Assembly: GCF_035998295.1 (NCBI RefSeq)
Contig: NZ_DASYHS010000141.1
Span: forward strand, 1 to 32,545
Reading direction: 5' to 3'
Source of the DNA: DASYHS01 sp035998295
GTDB lineage: Bacteria; Pseudomonadota; Alphaproteobacteria; Azospirillales; Azospirillaceae
DNA length: 32,545 bases
Shown here: piece by piece, positions 15,557 to 23,724 of the stretch
How the letters are laid out: each line of letters begins with the position of its first letter
How positions within the stretch are numbered: the first letter of the stretch is position 1
Program-made: the position numbers and the translations under genes
Notes under the pieces: generated by a model
Database searches by the model: none
What the model saw: the letters and a program-made list of their open reading frames with translations, nothing else
Told to the model about the DNA's origin: nothing

Positions 15557-15577
15557 GCCGCGATCCCGGCCGGTTCG

Positions 15578-15681
15578 GTCCGATGCGGACTGGGCCGCGT
15601 TCGGTCCGATGCGGCCTGGGCCGCGTTCAGTCCGATGCGGCCTGGGCCGCGTTCAGTCCGATGCGGCCTGGGCCGCGTTCG
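15578..15681. repeat. Four tandem copies of a 26-bp unit at the 3' end of the XRE gene
   Basis: Copies start at 15578, 15604, 15630 and 15656. The three copies nearest the XRE gene are almost identical; the most distant has one internal change. The copy at 15656 includes coding bases for the last residues of the XRE protein (NAAQAASD), so the array is an outward amplification of the gene's 3' end. Each unit carries the palindrome GCGGCCCAGGCCGC (changed in the first copy), giving tandem hairpins. The unit length is not a multiple of three, but the stop codon falls in the third copy, so the protein is unaffected. Confidence 0.9.
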
Positions 15682-16126
15682 CCACGGACTTCGTCAGCTC
15701 GAAGATCCGCTTGCGGACCTGGGGGTCCGTGATGCGGTAGTAGGCGCGCACGAGTTCGAGCGTCTCGCGCTTGGCCATCGGATCGGGCTCGAACCCGGCT
15801 TGGCGCTCGACCTCGGCGGAGGCGGCCTGGTCGAGCGGATAGCTCTCCTGGTCGACCGGCATGTCGTCGAAGAAGAACGACACCGGGACGTCGAGCACGC
15901 GGCTGAGGTCGAACAGCCGGCTGGCGCCGATGCGGTTCGCGCCGCGCTCGTATTTCTGCACCTGCTGGAACGTCAGGCCGATGGCTTCGCCGAGCTTTTC
16001 CTGGCTCATCCCGAGGAGCGTGCGGCGAAGACGGACCCGCGACCCGACATGGACGTCGATCGGGTTCGGCTTTCCCGTCCGCGGCCGTCCGCCGACGCCC
16101 CGGCGGCCTCTCGTTTGTGGCTGCAT
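15653..16126 (-). CDS. XRE-family helix-turn-helix transcriptional regulator
   Basis: A 157-residue regulator. The HTH spans about residues 25-85: DVHVGSRVRLRRTLLGMSQE, KLGEAIGLTFQQVQKYERGA, NRIGASRLFDLSRVLDVPVS. The C-terminal half (from MPVDQESYPLDQAAS) is charged and ends with ITDPQVRKRIFELTKSVANA. It resembles the XRE regulator often found between lnt and metK in alphaproteobacteria; its targets are unknown to me. ATG 16126 is preceded by AGGGG, whereas a longer reading to 16558 runs backward through lnt and is not credible. Its promoter lies at 16161-16189. Its last codons lie within the 26-bp repeat. Confidence 0.9.
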   Translation of the reverse strand: MQPQTRGRRGVGGRPRTGKPNPIDVHVGSRVRLRRTLLGMSQEKLGEAIGLTFQQVQKYERGANRIGASRLFDLSRVLDVPVSFFFDDMPVDQESYPLDQAASAEVERQAGFEPDPMAKRETLELVRAYYRITDPQVRKRIFELTKSVANAAQAASD

Positions 16127-16160
16127 GCGCAAACCCCTGTTGGAAAAAATTGTCTCTAAC

Positions 16161-16189
16161 TTATCAGGCACGCACGGGTATGCAGTCAA
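16161..16189 (-). promoter_or_regulatory. Predicted promoter of the XRE regulator gene
   Basis: On the - strand TTGACT (16184-16189), a 17-base spacer and TGATAA (16161-16166, or GATAAG one base on) lie 35-60 bases before the ATG at 16126. The -35 is strong, the -10 weak. Confidence 0.5.
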
Positions 16190-16211
16190 TGGTTGGTATG
16201 GCCGCAGGGAC

Positions 16212-16241
16212 GTGCACGCGCATACAAATATATGTGTGCAC
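16212..16241. repeat. Imperfect palindrome between lnt and the XRE gene
   Basis: GTGCAC (16212-16217) with CATA (16221-16224) is mirrored by TATG (16231-16234) and GTGCAC (16236-16241). The AT-rich centre and symmetry suit a dimeric regulator or a hairpin just after the lnt stop at 16243. It lies 23 bases upstream of the XRE -35. Confidence 0.5.
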
Positions 16242-16242
16242 T

Positions 16243-17841
16243 TCAGCGGCCATGTCGAGCCAGGGTTGCGAAAACCCCTTGAATAAAAAGCATTACCACC
16301 AATAGCGCATCCCCGTATCGGGAGTATAGGGTCGGGGCAGCGGCCGCGGGCAGCGGCGCGTCGACGACGCCGGTTTCCCCGAGGCCGAGCCGGGCGACGA
16401 CGCGGCCATGGGCGTCGACGACGCCGGAGATGCCGGTGTTGGCCGCGCGGACCAGCGGCAGCCCTTCCTCGACCGCCCGCACCCGCGAGATCGCGAAATG
16501 CTGGTGGGGGCCGGCGCTGATGCCGTACCAGGCGTCGTTGGTCAGGTTCAGCAACCATTCCGGGCGGTCGCCGGGAGCGGCGACGGCGCCGGGGAAGATC
16601 ACCTCGTAGCAGATCAGCGGGCTGAACGACGGCAGGCCGGGCAGCCGCATCGTCCTGATGCCGGAACCGGGGGTGAAGTCGCCGTTCGCCGCGGCGACGG
16701 CGGGCAGCGGCACCCAGCGGCGCAGGGGCATGTACTCGCCGAACGGCACCAGATGGGCCTTGTCGTAGATGCCCGCGACCTCGCCGGCACCGTCGAGCGC
16801 GATCATGCTGTTGCGGAATTCCCGCCGGTCGGCGGGGCCTTCAACGCGCGGCGCGCCGGTCAGCGTCAGGCCGCCGGGCGGCGTGACCGCCGCGACGGCC
16901 AGCCGGAGCGCCATGTCCTGCTCGATCAGGAAGGGCACCGCCGTCTCCGGCCAGATCACGTGGGTCACCGGGCGGTCGCCGGGCTGCGCCGCAAGGTCGA
17001 GATGGCGCTGGAAATTGGCCTCGCGCTGGCCCGGCGCCCATTTCAGCCGCTGGTCGATGTTGGGCTGGACGATGCGCAGGCGGACGCCCTCGACCATTTC
17101 CGCCGGCGCGGTCGAGAGCCGCCAGGCCCCGTGCGCCGCCAGCACCGCGATGCCGGCGAGCGCGGCGGCGGCGGCGGCCCAGGCGCGCCGTCGCGCGACC
17201 CCGGCCTCGCCGAACAAGGCCGGCAGCGCCGCCGCCGTCACCGTCAGCAGGCCCAGGCCGTAGACCCCGACATGGGCCGCGGTCTGCAGGACCGGCTCGA
17301 AGCCGACCCAGGAATAGCCGACGAGGTTCCAGGGAAAGCCGGTGAAGACGTGGCCCCTCAGCCATTCCGCCGAGGTCCACAGCACCCCGAAGGCGAGCAC
17401 GCGCGCGAGGCCGCGCAGCGGCAGGACGTGCAGGCCGAGGGTGGCGAGCGCCGGGAACGTCGCCAGCACCGCCGGAAGCCCCGCCGCCGCGAACGGCATC
17501 ATCCACCAGTACCGCTCCGCGTCCGTCAGCAGCGCGAAGGAGATCCAGTAGAGCCCGAACAGGAAATGGCCGAACCCGAACGCCCAGCCGATGGCGAAGG
17601 CCTGCCGCTTCGTGTGCGCGCCCGACAGCAGCCAGAGCAGCGCCGGCACCGCGGCCGCGAGCACGGGAACGGCGTGGGCGGGGGGCAGCGCGAGCGTGGC
17701 AAGCGCGCCGAGGGCGAAGGAGAGGGCGAGGCGCCGCCAGCCCCGCAGGGCGGCGATGGCCGCCGCGAGCCGCCCGAGCGGCGGCGCGGGCGCCGCGCGC
17801 GCGGCTTCGCGTCCCGTCGCGATACCGGTTCCGACCGTCAC
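16243..17841 (-). CDS. lnt: Apolipoprotein N-acyltransferase
   Basis: Lnt transfers the third acyl chain to the N-terminal Cys of lipoproteins in the inner membrane. The 532-residue protein has multiple membrane helices in its first ~215 residues, then the nitrilase-like periplasmic domain. The catalytic triad is readable: Glu in VIWPETAVPF (near 300), Lys in YDKAHLVPFGEYMP (near 362) and Cys in FSPLICYEVIFPG (near 418). A final helix (DALLVVMLFIQGVFATLA) closes the protein. The start is GTG 17841 with GGAGGA nine bases upstream. It follows a corC-like gene after 61 bases, in the order often seen in alphaproteobacteria. Confidence 0.95.
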   Translation of the reverse strand: MTVGTGIATGREAARAAPAPPLGRLAAAIAALRGWRRLALSFALGALATLALPPAHAVPVLAAAVPALLWLLSGAHTKRQAFAIGWAFGFGHFLFGLYWISFALLTDAERYWWMMPFAAAGLPAVLATFPALATLGLHVLPLRGLARVLAFGVLWTSAEWLRGHVFTGFPWNLVGYSWVGFEPVLQTAAHVGVYGLGLLTVTAAALPALFGEAGVARRRAWAAAAAALAGIAVLAAHGAWRLSTAPAEMVEGVRLRIVQPNIDQRLKWAPGQREANFQRHLDLAAQPGDRPVTHVIWPETAVPFLIEQDMALRLAVAAVTPPGGLTLTGAPRVEGPADRREFRNSMIALDGAGEVAGIYDKAHLVPFGEYMPLRRWVPLPAVAAANGDFTPGSGIRTMRLPGLPSFSPLICYEVIFPGAVAAPGDRPEWLLNLTNDAWYGISAGPHQHFAISRVRAVEEGLPLVRAANTGISGVVDAHGRVVARLGLGETGVVDAPLPAAAAPTLYSRYGDALLVVMLFIQGVFATLARHGR

Positions 17842-17902
17842 CGTTTCCAGTCCTCCGCCGCGCGTGGGGGCGTGCCCCTCCGGCCGGCTCTTCGTGGCGT
17901 TC

Positions 17903-18835
17903 TCAGCCGGAAGCGGCCGCGTCGTCGGCCGGCCGCGTCGTGTCCGGGAGGTTGCGCACCCGCAACCGCTTGATGCGCCGGGGGTCGGCCTCGACGACCT
18001 CGAATTCCAGTCCCGAGGGGTGTTTCAGCAGCTCGCCCCGGGTCGGGACCCGGCCCGCCAGCGCGAAGACCAGGCCGCCCAGGGTGTCGACGTCGTCCAT
18101 CTCCTCCTGGTCGAGGATCGGCCCGACCTGCTCGATGAACTCCTCGATCGGTAGGCGGGCGTCGGCGAGCAGCGTGCCGTCCGGCCGGTTCACCAGGAGC
18201 GGCGGCTCCTCCTCGTCGTGCTCGTCCTCGATCTCGCCGACGATCTCCTCGACCAGGTCCTCGATCGTGACCAGCCCGTCGATGCCGCCGAACTCGTCGA
18301 CGACCAGCGCGATGTGCTGCCGCGTCTGGCGCATCTGCAGCAGCAGGTCCAGCACCGGCATGCTCGGCGCGACGATCAGCACGTCGCGGACGATGTCAGC
18401 CATCCGGAACGGCTTCTTCTCGGCGACGCAGGCCAGCACGTCCTTGATGTGGACGAAGCCGATCACGTCGTCCAGCGTCTCCCGGTAGACGGGCAGGCGC
18501 GAATGGGCCTCCGACGCCATCTTCTCGATCAGATCCGGCAGCGTGATCGCCGCGTCCACCGCGACGATGTCGGCGCGCGGCACCATGGCGTCGACGACGG
18601 TCGTGTCGCGCAGCTTCAGGATGTTGGCGAGGAGGACCCGCTCGTCGGCGGCGATCGACCCTTCGGTCTCGCGCCGCTCCTCGATCAGCTCCTCGATCGT
18701 GTCGCGCAGCGTCGTGTCGCTGCGCCCTCCCAGGATGCCCCGGAGCCAGCCCTTCAGGGGATGGGGAAGGGAGGCTTGCTCGTCAGCCCCGTATTCACGG
18801 GGCCATCTACTGCCAGATTGGTCGTTCATCGTCAT
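17903..18835 (-). CDS. CBS-domain hemolysin family protein (CorC/TlyC type)
   Basis: A 310-residue soluble CorC-like protein. After a variable N-terminus there are paired CBS domains: TTVVDAMVPRADIVAVDAA near residue 77 to DVLACVAEKK near 140, and MADIVRDVLIVAPSMPVLDL to GGIDGLVTIEDLVEEIVGEI near 210. A C-terminal CorC/HlyC domain follows (GTLLADARLPIEEFIEQVG near 238). CorC homologues are associated with magnesium/cobalt efflux; haemolysin is only a historical label. There is no membrane (DUF21) domain. ATG 18835 overlaps the ybeY stop by four bases (ATGA), so the two are coupled. Confidence 0.9.
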   Translation of the reverse strand: MTMNDQSGSRWPREYGADEQASLPHPLKGWLRGILGGRSDTTLRDTIEELIEERRETEGSIAADERVLLANILKLRDTTVVDAMVPRADIVAVDAAITLPDLIEKMASEAHSRLPVYRETLDDVIGFVHIKDVLACVAEKKPFRMADIVRDVLIVAPSMPVLDLLLQMRQTRQHIALVVDEFGGIDGLVTIEDLVEEIVGEIEDEHDEEEPPLLVNRPDGTLLADARLPIEEFIEQVGPILDQEEMDDVDTLGGLVFALAGRVPTRGELLKHPSGLEFEVVEADPRRIKRLRVRNLPDTTRPADDAAASG

Positions 18836-19374
18836 TCGGGTCGGGGTTCGGGGCGCATGCCGTCCATGTAGGGGTCGGCGATGCCGAGCCCGTCGAGAAT
18901 CCGCGCCTCGAGGCGCTCCATTCGGTCGGCATCCTCATCGGTCTCATGATCATAACCGAGAAGATGCAAAACGCCATGGACTACGAGGTGGGTCGCGTGG
19001 TCGTCCAGGGTCTTGCCCTGGGCGTCCGATTCCGCCTCGACGGTCCCATGGGCGAGGATCACGTCGCCGACCAATATGGGGGCGCCGGCGACCGCTTCCA
19101 CCTCCTCGTCCTCGTCGTCCAGCAGCGCGAAGGAGAGCACGTTGGTCGGCTTGTCCTTGCCGCGGTAGTCCCGGTTCAGCCGGTGGACCAGCGCGTCGTC
19201 GGCCAGCACGATGCCGATCTCGGCCCCGCTCGCCGCCCCTTCCAGGCGGGGCGGGCGGTCGGCGGCGGCCCAGGCGGCCCGGGCCGCCCCGGCGAGGCGG
19301 TCGGCGAGCCCGGGCCGGCGCTCCCAGGCCTCCTCGTCGATCGCGACGTTGACGTCGACGTCGGTCGCGCTCAC
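18832..19374 (-). CDS. ybeY: Endoribonuclease YbeY (rRNA maturation RNase)
   Basis: YbeY is a zinc-dependent RNase for 16S rRNA 3'-end maturation and ribosome quality control. The 180-residue protein has the zinc motif HLVVHGVLHLLGYDHETDED (three conserved His) near residues 128-147, preceded by LNRDYRGKDKPTNVLSF. The length is slightly above the usual 155-160 because of an N-terminal extension. The start is GTG 19374, overlapping the phoH stop by four bases (GTGA); the stop overlaps the corC-like start. The phoH-ybeY-corC-lnt order is the widely conserved arrangement. Confidence 0.95.
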   Translation of the reverse strand: MSATDVDVNVAIDEEAWERRPGLADRLAGAARAAWAAADRPPRLEGAASGAEIGIVLADDALVHRLNRDYRGKDKPTNVLSFALLDDEDEEVEAVAGAPILVGDVILAHGTVEAESDAQGKTLDDHATHLVVHGVLHLLGYDHETDEDADRMERLEARILDGLGIADPYMDGMRPEPRPE

Positions 19375-20363
19375 CCGCCGGCCTTCCGGTCGTGCTCGTC
19401 GTAGGCGCGCACGATGCGCCCGACCAGCGGGTGGCGCACGACGTCGGCCTCGGTGAACTGGACGAAGCTGACGCCCTCGACGCCCTGGAGGATGCCCATC
19501 GCCTCCTTCAGTCCCGAGCGGGTGCCCGAGGGCAGGTCGATCTGGGTGATGTCGCCGGTGATCGCCATGCGCCCGTTCTCCCCCAGCCGGGTCAGGAACA
19601 TCTTCATCTGCATCGGCGTCGTATTCTGGGCCTCGTCCAGGATCACGTAGGCGTTGGCCAGCGTGCGCCCGCGCATGAAGGCGAGGGGGGCGACCTCGAT
19701 CTCGCCGCTGGCGAGCCGCTTGGCCACCTGCTCGGCCGGCATCATGTCGTACAGCGCGTCGTAGAGCGGCCGCAGATAGGGATCGACCTTCTCGCGCAGG
19801 TCGCCGGGCAGGAAGCCCAGCCGCTCGCCCGCCTCGACGGCGGGCCGCGACAGGATGATCCGGTCGACCTGGCCAGAGGTCAGCATCGACACCGCCTGCG
19901 CCACGGCGAGGTAGGTCTTGCCCGTGCCCGCCGGCCCCAGCCCGAACACCAGCTCGCTGTCCTGCAGCGCCTTCAGGTAGGTGGCCTGGGTCGCGCTGCG
20001 CGGCGAGATCGACCGGCGGCGCGTCTTGACGTTGAAGTCGGGCCGCGTGATGGCCGCCATCACGGTGTCCCTGTCGCCGACGCCGACCGGCGTGGTCGCC
20101 ATCCGCAGCGCCGCGTCGACCTCGCCGGGGCCGACGGTCATGTTCTGCTTCAGGCGCTCCCAGAGCGCCTCGATCGCGCTGCGGGCCGATTCGGCCGATT
20201 CGGGCGGCCCCGCGATGGTCAGCCGGTTGCCGCGGCTGATCAGGGAGACGCCGAGCTGCGTCTCGATGCGGGCGAGGTGGCTGTCGTGCTCTCCGTAGAG
20301 CAGCGCCAGCAGCCGGTTATCGTCGAACTGAAGGTCGATGCGGCGGTCAGGAACGCCGGTCAA
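19371..20363 (-). CDS. phoH: PhoH-family ATPase
   Basis: A 330-residue cytoplasmic P-loop ATPase/helicase-like protein. The Walker A motif GLGPAGTGKTYLAV is near residue 145, followed by ILSRPAVEAGERLGFLPGDL, the Walker B segment NAYVILDEAQNTTPMQMKMF and TRLGENGRMAITGDITQIDL, all PhoH signatures. The N-terminal ~110 residues form the KH-like region. Despite the name, this family is mostly tied to RNA metabolism with YbeY. The start is TTG 20363, overlapping the miaB stop (TTGA); no better start is seen near it. Confidence 0.94.
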   Translation of the reverse strand: MTGVPDRRIDLQFDDNRLLALLYGEHDSHLARIETQLGVSLISRGNRLTIAGPPESAESARSAIEALWERLKQNMTVGPGEVDAALRMATTPVGVGDRDTVMAAITRPDFNVKTRRRSISPRSATQATYLKALQDSELVFGLGPAGTGKTYLAVAQAVSMLTSGQVDRIILSRPAVEAGERLGFLPGDLREKVDPYLRPLYDALYDMMPAEQVAKRLASGEIEVAPLAFMRGRTLANAYVILDEAQNTTPMQMKMFLTRLGENGRMAITGDITQIDLPSGTRSGLKEAMGILQGVEGVSFVQFTEADVVRHPLVGRIVRAYDEHDRKAGG

Positions 20364-21769
20364 ACGGCAGCCTCCACGACGGTGGCCTCCACGGCACTGG
20401 GTTGGGGGACAGCCGCCGTTCCGGCGGCCGCGAGGGTTCCGGCCAGGCTGTTGGCGCGGGCGGCGGTGATCTCGACCTCGACCGTGCTGCCGAGCAACCG
20501 CCCGGGAGCTTCGACCGGGACCGACTGCATCCAGGGGCTGCGCCCCAGGAGCTGGCCGGCGCGCCGGCCCCGCCGGTCCAGCAGGACGGGCACGGTGCGT
20601 CCGACCATGGACTGGTTGAAGGCGACCTGCTGCGCGTTCAGGAGCTGCTGCAGCGCGGCCAAGCGCTCCTCCTTCACGGCCTCGTCCACCTGGCGGCCGG
20701 CGGCGGCCGCGGCCGGCGTCCCTGGCCGCGGGCTGTACTTGAAGCTGTAGGCCTGCGCGTAGCCGACGTCGCCGACGAGGCGGAGCGTCTCGGCGAAGTC
20801 GGCGTCGGTCTCGCCCGGGAAGCCGACGATGAAGTCGGAGGACAGGGCGAGGTCGGGCCGCGCCGCGCGCATGCGCTCGACGATGCGGCGATAGTCGTCC
20901 GCGCGGTGCTTGCGGTTCATGGCCGCGAGGATGCGGTCCGAGCCGCTCTGCACCGGCAGGTGCACGAAGGGCATCAGCGCCGGGACCTCGCCATGGGCGG
21001 CGATCAGGTCGTCGTCCATGTCCAGGGGATGGGACGTGGTGTAGCGGATGCGCTCCAGCCCGTCGATCCCGGCCAGCTCGCGCGCCAGCCGGCCCAAGCC
21101 CCAGGCGGCCCCGGTCTCCCCGGGAGCCGCGCCGTGCCAGGCGTTGACGTTCTGGCCGAGCAGCGTGATCTCGCGGGCACCGCCCGCGACCAGCCGGCGC
21201 GCCTCCGCGATCACCGCCCCGGCCGGGCGCGAGAACTCGGCCCCGCGGGTATACGGGACGACGCAGAAGGTGCAGAACTTGTCGCAGCCTTCCTGGATCG
21301 ACAGGAAGGCGGACACGCCCTGCGGCGCGCGCTCCTCCGGCAGCAGGTCGAACTTGCTCTCGACCGGGAAGTCGGTGTTGAGCACGCGCTCGCCCGCCCC
21401 GCGGGCGAGCTTCGCCACCATCTCGGGCAGGGAGTGATAGGTCTGCGGGCCGAAGACCATGTCGACATAGGGTGCCCGCGCCATGATCTCCTCGCCCTCG
21501 GCCTGGGCGACGCAGCCGGCGACGGCGATGATCATCCGCTCGCCCCCGGTCTCGCGCAGGGCCTTCTCCCGGCGCAGGCGGCCGAGCTCGGAGAAGACCT
21601 TCTCCGACGCTTTTTCCCGGATATGGCAGGTGTTGAGGATCACCATGTCGGCGCCTTCGGGGCCGTCCGACGTCTGGTAGCCCAGGGGTGCCAGGACATC
21701 CGCCATGCGGGCGGAGTCGTAGACGTTCATCTGGCAGCCCCAGGTCTTGATGAAGAGCTTCTTTTTCAA
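20360..21769 (-). CDS. miaB: tRNA-2-methylthio-N6-dimethylallyladenosine synthase
   Basis: MiaB is a radical SAM methylthiotransferase that adds the 2-methylthio group to i6A37 of tRNA. The 469-residue protein has the N-terminal MTTase domain with cysteines in TWGCQMN (C12), NTCHIREK and VAGCVAQ, the radical SAM cluster motif CDKFCTFCVVPYTRG near residue 160, and a C-terminal TRAM domain. The start is TTG 21769 (MKKKLFIKTWG), with AGGA eight bases upstream; no in-frame ATG upstream. The C-terminal ~20 residues are Ala/Val-rich and beyond the TRAM domain. It leads the phoH-ybeY-corC-lnt run. Confidence 0.96.
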   Translation of the reverse strand: MKKKLFIKTWGCQMNVYDSARMADVLAPLGYQTSDGPEGADMVILNTCHIREKASEKVFSELGRLRREKALRETGGERMIIAVAGCVAQAEGEEIMARAPYVDMVFGPQTYHSLPEMVAKLARGAGERVLNTDFPVESKFDLLPEERAPQGVSAFLSIQEGCDKFCTFCVVPYTRGAEFSRPAGAVIAEARRLVAGGAREITLLGQNVNAWHGAAPGETGAAWGLGRLARELAGIDGLERIRYTTSHPLDMDDDLIAAHGEVPALMPFVHLPVQSGSDRILAAMNRKHRADDYRRIVERMRAARPDLALSSDFIVGFPGETDADFAETLRLVGDVGYAQAYSFKYSPRPGTPAAAAAGRQVDEAVKEERLAALQQLLNAQQVAFNQSMVGRTVPVLLDRRGRRAGQLLGRSPWMQSVPVEAPGRLLGSTVEVEITAARANSLAGTLAAAGTAAVPQPSAVEATVVEAAV

Positions 21770-21861
21770 ATGCGCGGTCCTGAGCGCCTGTCCGGTTCCT
21801 GTTTCATGTCCGCGAACGGCAAATGGCGCCCGACCCGGAGGGTCGCGCGGCGCCGGCCGAC

Positions 21862-21890
21862 AGTAACATCACCCGCCGCTCCGGAGTCAA
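21862..21890 (-). promoter_or_regulatory. Candidate promoter of the miaB operon
   Basis: On the - strand TTGACT (21885-21890), a 17-base spacer and GTTACT (21862-21867). The -35 is strong, the -10 only three of six. It lies about 95 bases before the miaB start and just after the acyltransferase gene. Confidence 0.4.
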
Positions 21891-21921
21891 CAGCGGCCGG
21901 GCGGGAATCGTCCCGGCGCGC

Positions 21922-22833
21922 TCAGCCGGGGACGGCGCCCGGGGCCCCGACGGGCCCGTTCTCCCGGGCTTCGGCGGCCGGGGGAGCGGCCTGGGGAGCG
22001 GGTGCAGGAGCGGCCGGCACGGGCTCCGGGGCGGGCCGGCCGGAGACGGCGGCGGCCACGCCGCCGGCGATCACCTGCCAGCAATGCTCCCCGAGCGCCT
22101 TGCGGCTCGGGAAGTCGTCGACCGTGACCGGGTCGTGGAACTGCACGCGCACCGTCAGCCGGCCCAGCCCGACCATGCGCCACAGATGGCCCACCAGGTC
22201 CATGTCGCCGTACCAGGCGTAGAGCGGGCGCAGCCCCCGGCCGAGCGGGATGCCGTCCAGCCGGGTGGCGGCCACCGACACGGGCTGGACCGTGACCGGG
22301 CGGTCGCCGGCCCGGGTCCCGGCGACGCTGAACAGCGCCGTCTTGAAGGGCAGGGTACGGTTGCCGTCGCTGCTGGTGCCCTCCGGAAACAGGATCAGCA
22401 CGTCCCCGGCCTCGATGCGCGCGCGCATGTCGTCGCGATGGGCCGCGGCGTTGCGGACCTTGCGGTCGACGAAGACCGTTCGCTGCAGCTTGGCGAGCAG
22501 GCCGAAGAACGGCCAGGCGCCGACTTCGGTCTTGGCGACGAAGGAGCCGGGGACGAGGCCGCCCAGGACGACGATGTCGAGATAGGAGGAGTGGTTGGAG
22601 ACGACGAGCATCGGCCGGTCCGCCGACGGGCGGCCGACCACGTCCAGCGCGATCCCCAGCAGCCGCGCGCATATCCGGTGGTAGCGGTACGGCAGCCGGT
22701 CGCGAAAGCGCGAGCCCGTCGCGACGAGCACGGCCTGGACCGGGATCAGCGCCAGCGTGAACGCGAGATAGGCCGCGAGCCTGGCGGCGCCGAGGAAGGG
22801 GGAGCCCAGGCGCATGGCGGCCGCGCGGCTCAC
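21922..22833 (-). CDS. PlsC/OlsA-like lysophospholipid acyltransferase
   Basis: A ~303-residue membrane-associated acyltransferase of the PlsC family. An N-terminal hydrophobic segment (LAAYLAFTLALIPVQAVLVA) is followed by the catalytic HxxxxD motif NHSSYLDIVVLGG near residue 82, the EVGAWPFFGLLAKL segment, and the second motif FPEGTSSDGNRTLPFKTAL. The C-terminal ~45 residues are Pro/Ala-rich. Because it directly follows an OlsB-like gene, it may be OlsA, which completes ornithine lipid; a 1-acylglycerol-3-phosphate acyltransferase role is equally possible from sequence. The start is GTG 22833, overlapping the upstream stop (GTGA); ATG 22815 is an alternative. Confidence 0.85.
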   Translation of the reverse strand: MSRAAAMRLGSPFLGAARLAAYLAFTLALIPVQAVLVATGSRFRDRLPYRYHRICARLLGIALDVVGRPSADRPMLVVSNHSSYLDIVVLGGLVPGSFVAKTEVGAWPFFGLLAKLQRTVFVDRKVRNAAAHRDDMRARIEAGDVLILFPEGTSSDGNRTLPFKTALFSVAGTRAGDRPVTVQPVSVAATRLDGIPLGRGLRPLYAWYGDMDLVGHLWRMVGLGRLTVRVQFHDPVTVDDFPSRKALGEHCWQVIAGGVAAAVSGRPAPEPVPAAPAPAPQAAPPAAEARENGPVGAPGAVPG

Positions 22834-23660
22834 GACGCCGCGTCGTCGCGCCGACGCTCGTAGTGGCGGTAGTACTTCTCGGTCACGAGCTCGGTCTTGA
22901 CGACGATGCAGACGTCGGTGGTGTTGAACTGGTGGTCGATGACGGCGCCGTCGCCGACGAAGCCGCCGAGGCGCAGGTAGCCCTTGATCAGCGGCGGCAG
23001 CAGGTTGAGCGCGGCCTTGACGTCGATCTGGTGCTCTTCCAGCAGGCTCATGCGGCCGTAGCGCTCGGGCACCGCCACCGGCCGCAGCGCCGGCGGCGCC
23101 AGATGGTGGTAGTAGAGGTAGGACAGCGGCAGCGCCAGCGCCCCCGGGTCGGTGCCCGGCAGGCTCGCGCAGCCGAACATCAGGGCGATGTCGTGCTGGA
23201 ACACGTAGGCGGCGATGCCGCGCCACAGGAGCTGCATCGTCGGGCGCGTACGGTAGCGCGCGTCGACGCAGGACCGTCCCAGCTCGAGGATCTCGCCGGG
23301 ATAGTCGAGCAGATGCGAGATGTCGTACTCGTCCTCGGAGTAGAAGCGCCCCGCGCGGTCGGCGGCGGACCTGCGGATCAGCCGGTAGGTCCCGACCACC
23401 CGGCCCGGCCCGGGCGGCAGGTTGTGGTCGATCACCAGCAGGTGGTCGCACAGCCCGTCGAAGGCGTCGAAGTCGCGGTGCAGCGCCGCCATCTCGGGCG
23501 TGGGGCGGGCCGCCATCTCCTTGTAGAACACCCGGTAGCGGAGCGCCTGGGCCGCATCGATCTCGGCCGGGGTCGCCGCCAGCCGGACCTCGAGGTTTCC
23601 GGTGCCCGGCTCGCTCCGGCCGAGCGATTCGGAAAGGGTGTCGGCCATGCTCTCGTTCAT
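22830..23660 (-). CDS. olsB: OlsB-like ornithine-acyl-ACP N-acyltransferase (GNAT fold)
   Basis: A 276-residue protein of the Acetyltransf_5/haemolysin-like family, to which OlsB belongs. OlsB N-acylates ornithine with 3-hydroxyacyl-ACP, the first step of ornithine-lipid synthesis. Recognisable blocks are VRLAATPAEIDAAQALRYRV, FYKEMAARPTPEM, DHLLVIDH, GRVVGTYRLIRR, DISHLLDYPGEILELGRSCV and LLWRGIAAYV. The adjacent PlsC-like gene supports this assignment; the alternative is another acyl-homoserine-lactone-synthase-like enzyme. ATG 23660 gives MNESMADTLSES; a longer reading from 23753 covers the promoter and is rejected. Transcription probably starts near 23718. Confidence 0.75.
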   Translation of the reverse strand: MNESMADTLSESLGRSEPGTGNLEVRLAATPAEIDAAQALRYRVFYKEMAARPTPEMAALHRDFDAFDGLCDHLLVIDHNLPPGPGRVVGTYRLIRRSAADRAGRFYSEDEYDISHLLDYPGEILELGRSCVDARYRTRPTMQLLWRGIAAYVFQHDIALMFGCASLPGTDPGALALPLSYLYYHHLAPPALRPVAVPERYGRMSLLEEHQIDVKAALNLLPPLIKGYLRLGGFVGDGAVIDHQFNTTDVCIVVKTELVTEKYYRHYERRRDDAAS

Positions 23661-23687
23661 GAGTGGTCCCGGTCGGCGCAGCACGCA

Positions 23688-23705
23688 CCCCCGCCTGGGC
23701 GGGGG
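23688..23705 (-). repeat. GC-rich hairpin in the olsB 5' leader
   Basis: CCCCCGC (23688-23694) and GCGGGGG (23699-23705), loop CTGG, lie between the predicted start of transcription and the olsB ATG. No U-run follows. It may affect translation or mRNA stability. Confidence 0.5.
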
Positions 23706-23724
23706 CGTTGCGTCGCGCGACAGG

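Noticed and set aside
15414..15652. Possible remnant of metK in the gap between trmB and the XRE gene.
   Set aside because: Neither strand shows any metK-like motif; the gap is made of repeats and GC-rich sequence.
16127..16558. N-terminal extension of the XRE regulator.
   Set aside because: It runs back through the lnt coding region and the intergenic promoter; residues look like random translation.
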